Part shown: piece by piece, positions 26,555 to 35,835 of the stretch
Numbering within the stretch: the stretch's first letter is position 1
Layout of the letters: the number at the start of each line of letters is the position of its first letter
NCBI GenBank assembly: GCA_946612115.1
Contig: CAMOEI010000002.1
Coordinates: 1-64,000, forward strand
Direction: 5' to 3'
From: an uncultured Caryophanales bacterium
GTDB lineage: Bacteria > Bacillota_I > Bacilli_A > RFN20 > CAG-826
DNA: 64,000 bases
Translations under genes and position numbers: made by a program
The notes under the pieces: generated by a model
Told to the model about the DNA's origin: nothing
Database searches by the model: none
Seen by the model: only the letters and a program-made list of their open reading frames with translations

Positions 26555-27411
26555 TGGCTGAAAAGAATTTTGCTAGTAAGCGCTTTGCTGAAAAGAGCCA
26601 AAGGGTTCTCATTTACATCATTCTTACAGTAGTAAGTGTTATTTGGATTTTCCCATTCATTTACTTAATTTTCCAATCTTTCGCTGAAGTTGCTAACCCA
26701 AAGAGTATTTTCCCAGAGAGATGGACTTTCCAAAACTACTTAACATTATTCTCATCAACTTCAAAACCATTCTTGAGTTGGTGGCTTAATACATTCCTTA
26801 TCGCTTTAGCGACAGCGGTTTTACAAACAATCTTAGTCTTAATGACAGCGTATTCATTATCTAGACTTAGATTCTCTGGTCGTAAAGCGTTAATGAAATT
26901 AATTTTAGTCCTCGGCATGTTCCCTGGTTTCTTGGGAATGCTTGTTAACTACTATATTTTGCAGTTATTAGGATTAAACACTTCGATATTCTCCTTAATC
27001 GTTGTCTACGTGGCTTCTAGTGCGATGAGTTATTACATCGCTAAAGGATTCTTTGACACGGTTAGTAAATCTCTTGACGAAGCGGTCATGATTGATGGAG
27101 GAAGCAAGAATACTGTTTTCTGGAGAATTATCTTACCGCTTTCAAAACCAATCATCATTTACACAGTATTGGTCTCATTTACCGCTCCTTGGGGTGACTA
27201 CATGTTTGGTAGTTTTATCGCCAGTAGTAGTAGTGCGATTACCCCATACAATTACACCGTTGCTGTTGGTTTAAGCAGAATCACAGAAGCGAGTGAATAT
27301 GGTTTATTCTGCGCTGGTGCAGTAATGGTATCAATTCCGATTGCAGCGTTATTCTTCTGGCTACAACGTTACTACGTTGAGGGTATTGCCGGTGGCGCTG
27401 TTAAAGGATAA
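26554..27411 (+). CDS. malG: Maltodextrin ABC permease, MalG type
   Basis: 285 residues with six TM helices, the usual MalG length. The EAA motif is DEAVMIDGGSKNTVFWRI, followed by LPLSKP. AGGAGG stands at the expected distance from the ATG, which overlaps the MalF-type stop. It forms the heterodimeric channel with the preceding permease. The next gene, the ATPase, starts 15 bp downstream after AGGAGG. Confidence 0.92.
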   Translation: MAEKNFASKRFAEKSQRVLIYIILTVVSVIWIFPFIYLIFQSFAEVANPKSIFPERWTFQNYLTLFSSTSKPFLSWWLNTFLIALATAVLQTILVLMTAYSLSRLRFSGRKALMKLILVLGMFPGFLGMLVNYYILQLLGLNTSIFSLIVVYVASSAMSYYIAKGFFDTVSKSLDEAVMIDGGSKNTVFWRIILPLSKPIIIYTVLVSFTAPWGDYMFGSFIASSSSAITPYNYTVAVGLSRITEASEYGLFCAGAVMVSIPIAALFFWLQRYYVEGIAGGAVKG

Positions 27412-27426
27412 TAGGAGGAAGAATAT

Positions 27427-29982
27427 ATGGCTTCTTTAAAACTTGAACACATTTACAAAGTCTATCCTAACGGACATAAAGCCGTTACTGACTTTAACAT
27501 GAACATTAAAGATGGAGAATTCATCGTCTTCGTCGGTCCTTCTGGTTGTGGTAAATCAACAACCTTAAGAATGATCGCTGGACTTGAAGATATTTCTAGT
27601 GGTGAGCTTTATATCGGTGACACCTTAGTTAACGATATGCAACCAAAAGATAGAGATATCGCAATGGTCTTCCAAAACTACGCGTTATATCCACATATGA
27701 CTGTTTATGAAAATATGGCTTTTGGTCTTACACTTCGTAAAGTTCCAAGAACCATCATCCATGAAAAAGTTATGTGGGCGGCAGAAGTTTTAGGTTTAAA
27801 AGAATATTTAGACCGTAAACCAAAAGCGATGTCCGGTGGACAAAGACAACGTGTCTCCTTAGGAAGAGCGATTCTTCGTAATCCTAAAGTCATGCTTCTT
27901 GATGAACCATTATCTAACCTTGATGCGAAGTTAAGAGGTCAAATGAGAAGTATGATCTCTAAACTCCATCAACAATTAAAGACAACATTTATTTATGTTA
28001 CCCACGACCAAGTCGAAGCGATGACTCTTGGTACACGTGTTGTCGTTATGAAACTTGGACGTATTCAACAAGTTGATTCACCACAAAACTTATATGATCA
28101 CCCAATTAATAAATTCGTTGCAGGATTTATTGGCACACCTCAAATGAATTTCTTCAACGTCAGATTAAAAGACGCTGGAGATCATGTTGATGTTCTTTGG
28201 ACTGATTGTGAACAGCCTGCTCTTAAAATTACTCATGATTCAGTGTTAAAAGCTGAAAGAAAATATTTAAAAGGCGATATTGATATCACTTTAGGATTTA
28301 GATGTGAAGCGGTTTCCGCGGAAGATATTAAAGAAAACGATGATAATGTTGTTGATGTGACTATTTCTCACTTTGAAGAACTTGGTAATGAAACCTTAAT
28401 CTATGGTGACTTAAAAGAAATCGAAGGTTTAGGCGGAGAAAGTAAAACTGCAATTATTATTAAAGCCCCATCTAAGATGGGACATGTCCCAGGAGATGTC
28501 ATTAAAGCAAAGATTGACGTTAGTAGAATTCACTTATTCGACGCAAAAACTGAAATGACCATTATCCCACCTATCCCAGAAGCTAACGTCTTACCAGTTT
28601 CTATTGAAAATGAAAAGATGACACTTTTTGGAACAGTTAAAAAACCAGCGTCAATCCCTGTTGACTTTGTTAAAGACGGGACAATTGCTTTACCACTTAG
28701 CGCTTTATCACTAGGAGATGGAGCGATTGAAGGAAAAGTTTTACTTGTTGAAGACCACGGAGAAGAAGGACAATTAGCCTTACTCCAAGTTGAAGATAAG
28801 AAGATTTTCGCCTTTGTTCCTGAGGGCACTAAAGTCGGTGCAAAAGTTAAATATTGTGTTGACTATTCTAAAGCGACATTTAAAGATGCGGAAGGTAAAC
28901 TTCTCGCCTCACCTCTTCCAGATAGAGACAATTTAACTGCGACATTTGTCAATTTAAAGACTGCGCATGAAGTCACTCAAGATGATTCCTTCTTGAAAAT
29001 TCAAGAAGAGAGAATCAAAGCAGTGGAAGATAAATACGCTCCTATCTTTGAAGAATTTAATAAAGAAAAAGAAGAAAAATTACGCGAAGCAGGCGAAAAA
29101 CAAAATATAGCCATGGAGAACTTGGACGCTAAAGAAGCAGAGCTCGATGAAAAGAATAATGCTTTGAAAGCTGAACTAGCTAAAGCAAAAGAAGAATACA
29201 AGACTCAAATGGTGGAAATCAAAGCTCGCCATAAAGCCATTGAAAAGGAAGAAATTGGAAAGATTGAAGCAATGTATAAGAAGATGCTTCAAGATGAAAA
29301 CGATGACTTTAAACGCGCCATGATGAATAACAAAGACCCAGAGAGTAGAAGAAGTAGAAGAATGTCTCACGCGGTCTTTAAAGAGAGTTTCCCACAAATG
29401 AAGGCTAATGACCTTGAAAGAAAGACAAATTCTTTAGAATTTGACAAGGAAACCGAGATCAATGGAGCGAAAGCTAGATATTCTCAAAAGAAGAATTTAT
29501 TAAACGAAACCATTAAAGAAAATAAAAAGGCCTTTATGGAGGAAAACTATCCTCATAAGCTTTTAGAAAAAGAATATGCGGCCAAAGAAAAAGAGCTCCT
29601 CAAGAAGAAAGATGATGAATTATTACACGCAAAACTTATTTTCTTCTTCAAACAAGATGAGCATTACCAAATGATTCCTGATGATATCACCACAAAGATT
29701 ATTCAAGGATTAGGTAACCGCGTTTTCACTAAAATCTTTAGAATTGAAGTTCCTCATGATGGCTTTGTCGAAGAAGAAGGCGCTAATGAATATCAAGTCG
29801 TCGCTAATGTTAATTATGGTGACGTCGAGATGTATAAGTGTAACGGCGTAGCTTATGGCGAAAAAGTTACTGTCTACATCAAAAAAGAAAGAGAAATGGA
29901 AATCGGAGAAAAGATTCACTTACGTGCCGATTTAGTCAAATCTCAAATCTATGAGGATGAATTAAACATTAGGTTATATTAG
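27427..29982 (+). CDS. MsmX/MalK-type sugar ABC ATPase with a long coiled-coil extension
   Basis: An 851-residue ATPase, more than twice the usual ~370. Residues 1-240 are a normal ABC domain: Walker A GPSGCGKST (37-45), signature MSGGQRQR, Walker B VMLLDEP, and the H-loop VTHDQ. A TOBE region with FRCEAVSAEDI follows. The part from about 380 to 520 looks like added beta-rich (TOBE-like) sequence. Residues about 520-745 are highly charged and heptad-like (EEKLREAGEKQNIAME and similar), indicating a long coiled coil. The last 100 residues end KSQIYEDELNIRLY, again TOBE-like. There is no frameshift or internal stop. The extension's function is unknown; it could tether a partner or another ATPase copy. 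Confidence 0.88.
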   Translation: MASLKLEHIYKVYPNGHKAVTDFNMNIKDGEFIVFVGPSGCGKSTTLRMIAGLEDISSGELYIGDTLVNDMQPKDRDIAMVFQNYALYPHMTVYENMAFGLTLRKVPRTIIHEKVMWAAEVLGLKEYLDRKPKAMSGGQRQRVSLGRAILRNPKVMLLDEPLSNLDAKLRGQMRSMISKLHQQLKTTFIYVTHDQVEAMTLGTRVVVMKLGRIQQVDSPQNLYDHPINKFVAGFIGTPQMNFFNVRLKDAGDHVDVLWTDCEQPALKITHDSVLKAERKYLKGDIDITLGFRCEAVSAEDIKENDDNVVDVTISHFEELGNETLIYGDLKEIEGLGGESKTAIIIKAPSKMGHVPGDVIKAKIDVSRIHLFDAKTEMTIIPPIPEANVLPVSIENEKMTLFGTVKKPASIPVDFVKDGTIALPLSALSLGDGAIEGKVLLVEDHGEEGQLALLQVEDKKIFAFVPEGTKVGAKVKYCVDYSKATFKDAEGKLLASPLPDRDNLTATFVNLKTAHEVTQDDSFLKIQEERIKAVEDKYAPIFEEFNKEKEEKLREAGEKQNIAMENLDAKEAELDEKNNALKAELAKAKEEYKTQMVEIKARHKAIEKEEIGKIEAMYKKMLQDENDDFKRAMMNNKDPESRRSRRMSHAVFKESFPQMKANDLERKTNSLEFDKETEINGAKARYSQKKNLLNETIKENKKAFMEENYPHKLLEKEYAAKEKELLKKKDDELLHAKLIFFFKQDEHYQMIPDDITTKIIQGLGNRVFTKIFRIEVPHDGFVEEEGANEYQVVANVNYGDVEMYKCNGVAYGEKVTVYIKKEREMEIGEKIHLRADLVKSQIYEDELNIRLY

Positions 29983-29983
29983 T

Positions 29984-30784
29984 ATGAAAAAACTAACCTT
30001 ATTACTTTTAACACCTCTTCTTCTAACGAGTTGTGCTAATCAATCCGCTTCTTTTAAAGCGCTTAAAGCGAGAATAGACCAGATTGAAGACACTCATGAA
30101 CACCCATATTACAAAGTAGTTGGCTCATTAGATTTTAATGGAATGATTACTGAAATTAGTGATGATGATGGAACATTTGATAAAAATCCAACTGGAACAT
30201 CTTATGTTGCTAATTCTAGATACTATGAAGGTTTTTATAACCCATATACAACAGATTCAACTGTCTTAAATGAAGAAGATGTTGTCATATATGGTATGGC
30301 GTCTCGTTCATATTGGCTTAGAATGCCTCTTAGAATTACTAAGGATAACTTCTACGTTGAAATGCAAGCCGAAGGCGAGGTCGAAGAAAACCCAACCTGC
30401 GCCCATTATCAATTAGTTCACACTGTTTGTGCATGGATCGATTCTAGTGGTTCAGTTAATGCTTCCACCAATAGACCATATTATGAACTTTTACCAGATG
30501 GAGGCTTTGCCATCGGTGGTAGAAACGTTCATTCCAGAGTGACAATTGATAATTATCCTTATTACCTCAATTATGAAAAACATCCAGAATTAGGGGAGTG
30601 GGATGAACTAGAACCATTACCATGTTATAAGAGCTTTGTCGATGGTAGATTCGACATGAGATTCGAATATAACAAAGATGGTTGGCTTGTTAAAGAAACC
30701 CTTAAAACAAGCGATTATAATTACAACAAAACCACTGATGCGCAAGTCGCATTACGTTCCGTTTATTCCTATAAATTTAGCTAA
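29984..30784 (+). CDS. Lipoprotein of unknown function in the importer operon
   Basis: 266 residues with a clear lipoprotein signal (LLTSC). A short helical stretch (FKALKARIDQIEDTH) precedes a beta-rich domain with no motif I recognise. It starts one base after the ATPase stop and ends one base before the next gene, so it is part of the importer operon. An accessory role in sugar capture or in the surface complex is only an inference. Confidence 0.7.
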   Translation: MKKLTLLLLTPLLLTSCANQSASFKALKARIDQIEDTHEHPYYKVVGSLDFNGMITEISDDDGTFDKNPTGTSYVANSRYYEGFYNPYTTDSTVLNEEDVVIYGMASRSYWLRMPLRITKDNFYVEMQAEGEVEENPTCAHYQLVHTVCAWIDSSGSVNASTNRPYYELLPDGGFAIGGRNVHSRVTIDNYPYYLNYEKHPELGEWDELEPLPCYKSFVDGRFDMRFEYNKDGWLVKETLKTSDYNYNKTTDAQVALRSVYSYKFS

Positions 30785-30785
30785 T

Positions 30786-31454
30786 ATGAGAAATAAGATA
30801 TTACCTTTTATAATGGCAATATCGCTTCTCACATCATGCACACAGGAAAGATATTTAAGAAGCGATATTAAGAAATTTATCGCTTCTTTTTCTATTGAGA
30901 AATCTCAACAAACCTACTTAGAATGTAGCTACACAAGAGCAGACACTGAGACAGTTGGAGAAGACATTACTGAGGTAACAGAAACTAAGAGTATCAATGT
31001 CAAAGATAGCAACAATTTTCAATATGATTACACCAAAATTAAAAAGGAAAATGGGGTAGTCACCACCAACATTCATCAGTATTTAGAAAAAAATAATGAA
31101 AAATATTTTTTCGTCAGTGGAGAAGAAAAAAGTGAAAAATCACTCAGTGAAGTCGCCACAATTGTAAACAGTTTTTTCTATACTAGTAGTAGTGAAGGAA
31201 TCTACATCGGAGGAATGTTTGTTGGCGACACATTAAGAGATATCATCTATGATATTCAAGATAATGTAACGATTGATTCTGAGAATAAACTTTTAGTTTA
31301 TTCTTATGAACGCATTATGAAAGAGGGAAATGAGACTGTTACAATCTCTCAAGATTATCGAGCAAATGAGCTAGGAATGTTGGTCTCAAGCAACATGACA
31401 AAAGTCTCATCTAAATCGACATTTACTACAGTTATTACTGTGGAAAATATTTAA
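30786..31454 (+). CDS. Second lipoprotein of unknown function in the importer operon
   Basis: 222 residues from the ATG at 30786, which gives a lipoprotein signal (LLTSC). The longer in-frame start at 30678 lies inside the previous gene and lacks a signal. The mature part is charged, rich in Thr/Glu/Lys, and resembles LolA/LppX-type barrels only in general style (YDYTKIKKENGVVTTNIHQY; VNSFFY). It is not assigned to a family. It is the last gene before the promoter of the amylase operon. Confidence 0.68.
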   Translation: MRNKILPFIMAISLLTSCTQERYLRSDIKKFIASFSIEKSQQTYLECSYTRADTETVGEDITEVTETKSINVKDSNNFQYDYTKIKKENGVVTTNIHQYLEKNNEKYFFVSGEEKSEKSLSEVATIVNSFFYTSSSEGIYIGGMFVGDTLRDIIYDIQDNVTIDSENKLLVYSYERIMKEGNETVTISQDYRANELGMLVSSNMTKVSSKSTFTTVITVENI

Positions 31455-31472
31455 TTTTTTAGCGTCATTTTT

Positions 31473-31516
31473 TTCTTCATATGCGCGTTGACCTACGCGC
31501 GAAGAAGTTTTATACT
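31473..31516 (+). promoter_or_regulatory. Promoter of the amylase/pullulanase operon with an inverted repeat on the -35
   Basis: TTGACC (31488-31493), 17 bp, TATACT (31511-31516). An inverted repeat GCGCGT-TGACCT-ACGCGC (31483-31500) centres on the -35 box, with outer arms TTCTTC (31473-31478) and GAAGAA (31501-31506). A repressor bound there would block polymerase. AAAGGAG then precedes the ATG at 31559. Confidence 0.7.
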
Positions 31517-31558
31517 AATAGTAAGTATACTATTCACCCTTTTAAAAGGAGAGCCCTT

Positions 31559-34500
31559 ATGAGAAAGAAATTTTTTGTTCCTTTTATTCTCGCGTGCGTG
31601 ACGCTTTCGTCATGCTCGGGTAATTTAGTTGCTGTTAGTGGAAAGGCCCCGGCTGATAGTTTTACTTTAGAGCTCGAACCAACATCTTCAATCGCTGTTG
31701 GCGAATCTAAAACTTTAGTCCTTGGTGTCAATCCTGTTGAAGGTGCTGAACTTGGTGATGTTAAAGTCACTTGGGTCAATACCGACAACTCCATTCTTTC
31801 CGTTAGTGATTCAGATTCGACTGAACTCATCATTACCGGATTAGAAAGTGGAACTTCAACTATTACCGCTATCGTCGATGGTTCATTACAAGCCGCTAGC
31901 TGTAGAGTTACAGTTAATGGTAGTGGAAGCATCGATCCATCTATCGTTGTTAGTGATATCACTCTTAGCGATTCAACCAAAACATTCGATTATGTCGAAG
32001 GTGGAAATAACTCCTTCCCATTAATTGCTACTGTTCACTGTACACCTCAAACTGCGTCAGTCACAGTCAACTGGTATAGCACAGTCAAGTCTGTTGCTAC
32101 TGTTACTTCTAGAGGTAACCAAGCTGTTGTTAATGTTCTTGGTCCTGGAGAAACTAACATTGTCGCTAGCTATGGTTCAATTTTCGCAAGTTGTAAATTA
32201 AGCGTTAATAACGCAAGTGATCCTGCAACTGTTTCTGTTAGCTTAAATAAAACAACCTTAAGTCTTGAAGAAGGTGAAAGCGAAACATTAGTTGCAACAA
32301 CAAAAGGTAACGTCCAAATGACTAGATGGCAATCTGATCATCCAGAATTTGCTAGCGTTGATCAAGCTGGTAAAGTTACCGCCGTTAGTGCTGGTACTGC
32401 CACTATTAGCGTGACCGTTAGTGATGGAGATCAAATCAAGACCGCAACTTGTATTGTTAATGTCAAACCAACTGGACAAGCAAGTGAATATGAGGCTCAA
32501 CTTGCAACATGGAGTAAGAAAGGACACATTTATTTCCACTACTTAAGAGAACATGCCGATTACGATAACTGGGCGTTATGGATTTGGCAATCATTCCCAA
32601 GAAGCTTAGAGGGCAGCTTATGGGGTGCAAACGCAAGTCACTTCTCAGAAACAACTCCTATTAAACCTGAAAACATTCAAACATTTGGATACATGAAAAA
32701 ATCCGAATGTGGTGGAGAAGGTAGTGATATATATAGCGATGAATACGGAAGAATTATCGATGTCGATTTATTAGCAGACCCAATTAAAGGTGGTAAAACA
32801 GGTAATGATTCACCACTTGTTAGTAACTGGGAAAAACTCATGAAGACTGATATCGGTTTCTTAGTTGTCGATCAAACCAAGATGACTGGTGAAACCATGT
32901 GGACCTCTGATGGATCTGGAGAAACCTTCATCAAAAAACTCGGAACATATTTAACCGAGGGTAAAGAAAGTTACTTACACGTTTACTGTGTTGAAGGTAA
33001 CGTTAGCAATTACACCACTAGTAGTGGTAAACAAGTGGTTAATAATCCAACCCTTGAACCAAACACTAATGGTAAATATAGAAGTAAAGATGACACAACT
33101 TTATTAACTAGAGATGATTATGGAGCAGGAGTTGCAACCTCAACTTCCTTCAAAGAAGATCGTCCAGGTGTTGGTTATCAAATCTTTGTTCCATCTTACG
33201 CTGATAGTGATGGAGACGGATTTGGCGATTTAAGAGGTATCATCAACAAACTCGATTACATTAAAAATGATGTTGGAGCGGAAGTCTTATGGCTCACTCC
33301 AATTCAAGAATCCAATAGCTATCACGGCTATGATGTTACTGATTACTACAAGATCGATAGCAGATTCGGAACGATTGAAGACTATCAAGAACTCATTTAC
33401 AAAGCTCATAAACTTGGAATGAAAGTCTTGATGGATATGGTTATTAACCATACTTCAAAGAGTAACGTCTTATTTAAGAAATCTGAAGCCGCTGTTGAAG
33501 AAGTCATTAACGGAAAGACTATTTCCTACCGTGATATGTATATTTGGAAATATAAAGATGACGATGTGATGGTCTGGGATCAAACCGGAAAGAGCACAAC
33601 AGTCGGACTAGATAACTTTGTTAGCAAGAAAGTTACTGATAAAGATTGCTCTGCTCAATGGTTCCAAGATGGCACAAGTGATTACTACTACTTCGGTAAA
33701 TTCGGTAGTGGTATGGCGGAACTTAACTATAACTGTCAAGCTACTAGAGACTATATGACCGATATGTGTAAATATTGGTTAAGCTTCGGCTTAGATGGCT
33801 TCCGTCTTGATGCGATTAAACACATCTACTTATTAGGTGAACTTAACCCAGATCTTAAGACTTTAATTTCTGGTCACGATGTGACTTACGATGTTGGCTT
33901 TAAGACTTACTGGAATGAAGAAATGGGCAAAGAAGACACTGTTCCAAATGATTACTCCTATGATAGAGACATGAACGTCTTATTCTGGAAACAATTTGCT
34001 GGATCGATTAAAGCTTCTTATCCAAATTGTTTCTTAGTCGGTGAAAACTTCGATGGTTGGAACGAAAGAATGGCTCCATTCTATAAATCAATGGATTCTC
34101 AATTTGATTTCTCCACCTACTATCACTTAAACGAATTAAAAGAAGAAAGTATTGCTTACGATGTTGGTACTTCATTAAACGAATACGCGAAATACCGTAG
34201 TGATCTCATTAATGGCGCTTATACATCTAACCACGACGTTGCTAGAATGCTCAACCACGCGGCCGCTCACGATGATAGTGTTAATTCTAAATATTCTGGA
34301 GGAGACGGCATCCATCACAAAGAGATTACCTTAGAGAATACGATGGGTGGACCTGGACGTAATGTTGAATACGCTAATGATATGGCAAGATATTACGCAG
34401 CGATGACCATTCTCACTCCTGGAGTTAGCTGGATCTATTACGGAGATGAAATCGGAATGTCTGGTAATATCGCTGATAAGATGCCAGATAGTCAAGGAAG

Positions 34501-34954
34501 AGTCTTTGATGATCACGGCAATAACATCGATAGATGGTATCGTCAACCAATGAAATGGGATAACGAAAAAGGTGGTCCAAACGGCACGGTTGATTATATC
34601 TTCGGCGGTATTGAAGTCCTTTGGGATAAATATAACAAGAACGAATTACAAACTGTTGATGAACAAAAACTCGCCGCTGGATCAATGCTCAATTACTTCA
34701 AAGCACTTTGTGCAGTGAAAAATAATGATCGTTATCCAACATATGGTTTCATTTCCGGAGCCGGAACATTCTCTGGAGATCAAACCGTGAAATTTGATGT
34801 TTCCGATGGTTCAAGAAATGTCACCGTCTTCATCAACAATAGTAGCAGCGCAAAAGGCTTCTCAATGCAAGGATATTCCTTACTAGGCTGCTCACAAGGT
34901 GGCAGCGCTAATAGCTGCCCAGCCCATGGCTTTGTTGTCATGGTGAAAAACTAA
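31559..34954 (+). CDS. Surface GH13 glucanase lipoprotein with three Big_2 domains and a CBM41-like domain
   Basis: 1131 residues starting at the ATG at 31559 (Shine-Dalgarno AAAGGAG; the frame upstream to 31481 overlaps the promoter). Order: lipoprotein signal (LSSC), three Big_2 Ig domains (about 30-310), a pullulanase-associated CBM41-like domain with IYFHYLREHADYDNWALWIW (about 325-470), then a GH13 domain. The catalytic triad is D751 (GFRLDAIKH), E829 (VGEN) and D893 (TSNHD). The signature VMDMVINHTS-type strand is present as MDMVINHTS. The substrate specificity may be alpha-amylase or neopullulanase. It leads a five-gene operon ending at 44562. Confidence 0.9.
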   Translation: MRKKFFVPFILACVTLSSCSGNLVAVSGKAPADSFTLELEPTSSIAVGESKTLVLGVNPVEGAELGDVKVTWVNTDNSILSVSDSDSTELIITGLESGTSTITAIVDGSLQAASCRVTVNGSGSIDPSIVVSDITLSDSTKTFDYVEGGNNSFPLIATVHCTPQTASVTVNWYSTVKSVATVTSRGNQAVVNVLGPGETNIVASYGSIFASCKLSVNNASDPATVSVSLNKTTLSLEEGESETLVATTKGNVQMTRWQSDHPEFASVDQAGKVTAVSAGTATISVTVSDGDQIKTATCIVNVKPTGQASEYEAQLATWSKKGHIYFHYLREHADYDNWALWIWQSFPRSLEGSLWGANASHFSETTPIKPENIQTFGYMKKSECGGEGSDIYSDEYGRIIDVDLLADPIKGGKTGNDSPLVSNWEKLMKTDIGFLVVDQTKMTGETMWTSDGSGETFIKKLGTYLTEGKESYLHVYCVEGNVSNYTTSSGKQVVNNPTLEPNTNGKYRSKDDTTLLTRDDYGAGVATSTSFKEDRPGVGYQIFVPSYADSDGDGFGDLRGIINKLDYIKNDVGAEVLWLTPIQESNSYHGYDVTDYYKIDSRFGTIEDYQELIYKAHKLGMKVLMDMVINHTSKSNVLFKKSEAAVEEVINGKTISYRDMYIWKYKDDDVMVWDQTGKSTTVGLDNFVSKKVTDKDCSAQWFQDGTSDYYYFGKFGSGMAELNYNCQATRDYMTDMCKYWLSFGLDGFRLDAIKHIYLLGELNPDLKTLISGHDVTYDVGFKTYWNEEMGKEDTVPNDYSYDRDMNVLFWKQFAGSIKASYPNCFLVGENFDGWNERMAPFYKSMDSQFDFSTYYHLNELKEESIAYDVGTSLNEYAKYRSDLINGAYTSNHDVARMLNHAAAHDDSVNSKYSGGDGIHHKEITLENTMGGPGRNVEYANDMARYYAAMTILTPGVSWIYYGDEIGMSGNIADKMPDSQGRVFDDHGNNIDRWYRQPMKWDNEKGGPNGTVDYIFGGIEVLWDKYNKNELQTVDEQKLAAGSMLNYFKALCAVKNNDRYPTYGFISGAGTFSGDQTVKFDVSDGSRNVTVFINNSSSAKGFSMQGYSLLGCSQGGSANSCPAHGFVVMVKN

Positions 34955-34967
34955 GGAGGATACGAAG

Positions 34968-35798
34968 ATGAAAAAGATTATCGCATTATTACCTCTTCTC
35001 TTCTTAGTTGGTTGTAGCCAAGCTAAGACCTCTGTCGTTTCTAGTAAAGAAGCCTTACAAGAAGCGATGTATCAAGTTTCCTACGATAGTAGAGGACTCG
35101 CTACCATCTCAAAGAAATCCGTTGGAGAAGGTAGCCACATCACCTATTTAATGATGTCTAAATATGGACAAATCAACGTCGATGGGACTCAAGTTAAAGG
35201 CGTCGATGTCGACGAAATGTTCTTAGAAAACTGTATCGTTTATAAGAGTGAAGCTGGTGCAGCTTTACCGGCTGATAGCACTGTCACTAGTGATTTATAT
35301 GGAGTCACCTTCAGAGGTTGGTTCCAATATAACGATAAAGTCTACCCAGATAAGCTCACTACTGTTCCAGCAGTTAGCGGTCAAAAAGTCTTTGCAATCT
35401 TTGATGGCCCAACTGGTGGAGGCGGAAGCTCTGGAGGAGAAGGATCTGGTGGTGGATCTGGTGGAGGCACTGTCAGTACTGGATTTGGTATCTTAGTTAA
35501 TGACACTCCTGTCCAAGCTACTTATAAAGGCACTAATATGGACGGCAAAGAAGAATATCTTGCTAGTAGAGTCACCATCAACCAAGGAGATGTCTTCTCA
35601 TTATATGACTTCTCTAATGGTGGAACTTGGGCGGTCTCTCCAAATGCTTGGTCGTTTGGCGATTCAGGTACAGGCACTGTTTGGAAGGAATATATCAGAA
35701 TGGGAACAACTTCCTATACTGCACTTAAGTCCTTCACAGCAGACTTCTACATTCAATTACAGTATCAAAACGATACCTTATATATCGAACTTAAATAA
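34968..35798 (+). CDS. Lipoprotein with Gly/Ser linker, probably surface glucan-binding
   Basis: 276 residues. A lipoprotein signal (LVGC), a first domain with an InlB-type end (FRGWFQYNDKVYPDK, then VFAIFDG), a flexible Gly/Ser/Glu linker (about 146-166), and a C-terminal beta-rich domain with many aromatic residues (WAVSPNAWSFGDSG; ADFYIQLQYQND). The domain layout and position between two starch enzymes suggest carbohydrate binding, but I do not recognise the C-terminal family. AGGAGG precedes the ATG, 13 bp after the GH13 gene. Confidence 0.72.
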   Translation: MKKIIALLPLLFLVGCSQAKTSVVSSKEALQEAMYQVSYDSRGLATISKKSVGEGSHITYLMMSKYGQINVDGTQVKGVDVDEMFLENCIVYKSEAGAALPADSTVTSDLYGVTFRGWFQYNDKVYPDKLTTVPAVSGQKVFAIFDGPTGGGGSSGGEGSGGGSGGGTVSTGFGILVNDTPVQATYKGTNMDGKEEYLASRVTINQGDVFSLYDFSNGGTWAVSPNAWSFGDSGTGTVWKEYIRMGTTSYTALKSFTADFYIQLQYQNDTLYIELK

Positions 35799-35835
35799 TT
35801 AACATCAACAACTCGTAAAAATGGAGGTATAGTCC

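Noticed and set aside
35248-35496. Overlapping plus-strand frames inside the Gly/Ser-linker lipoprotein gene
   Set aside because: Out of frame with a gene that has a good lipoprotein signal and Shine-Dalgarno; low-complexity codons create the false frames.
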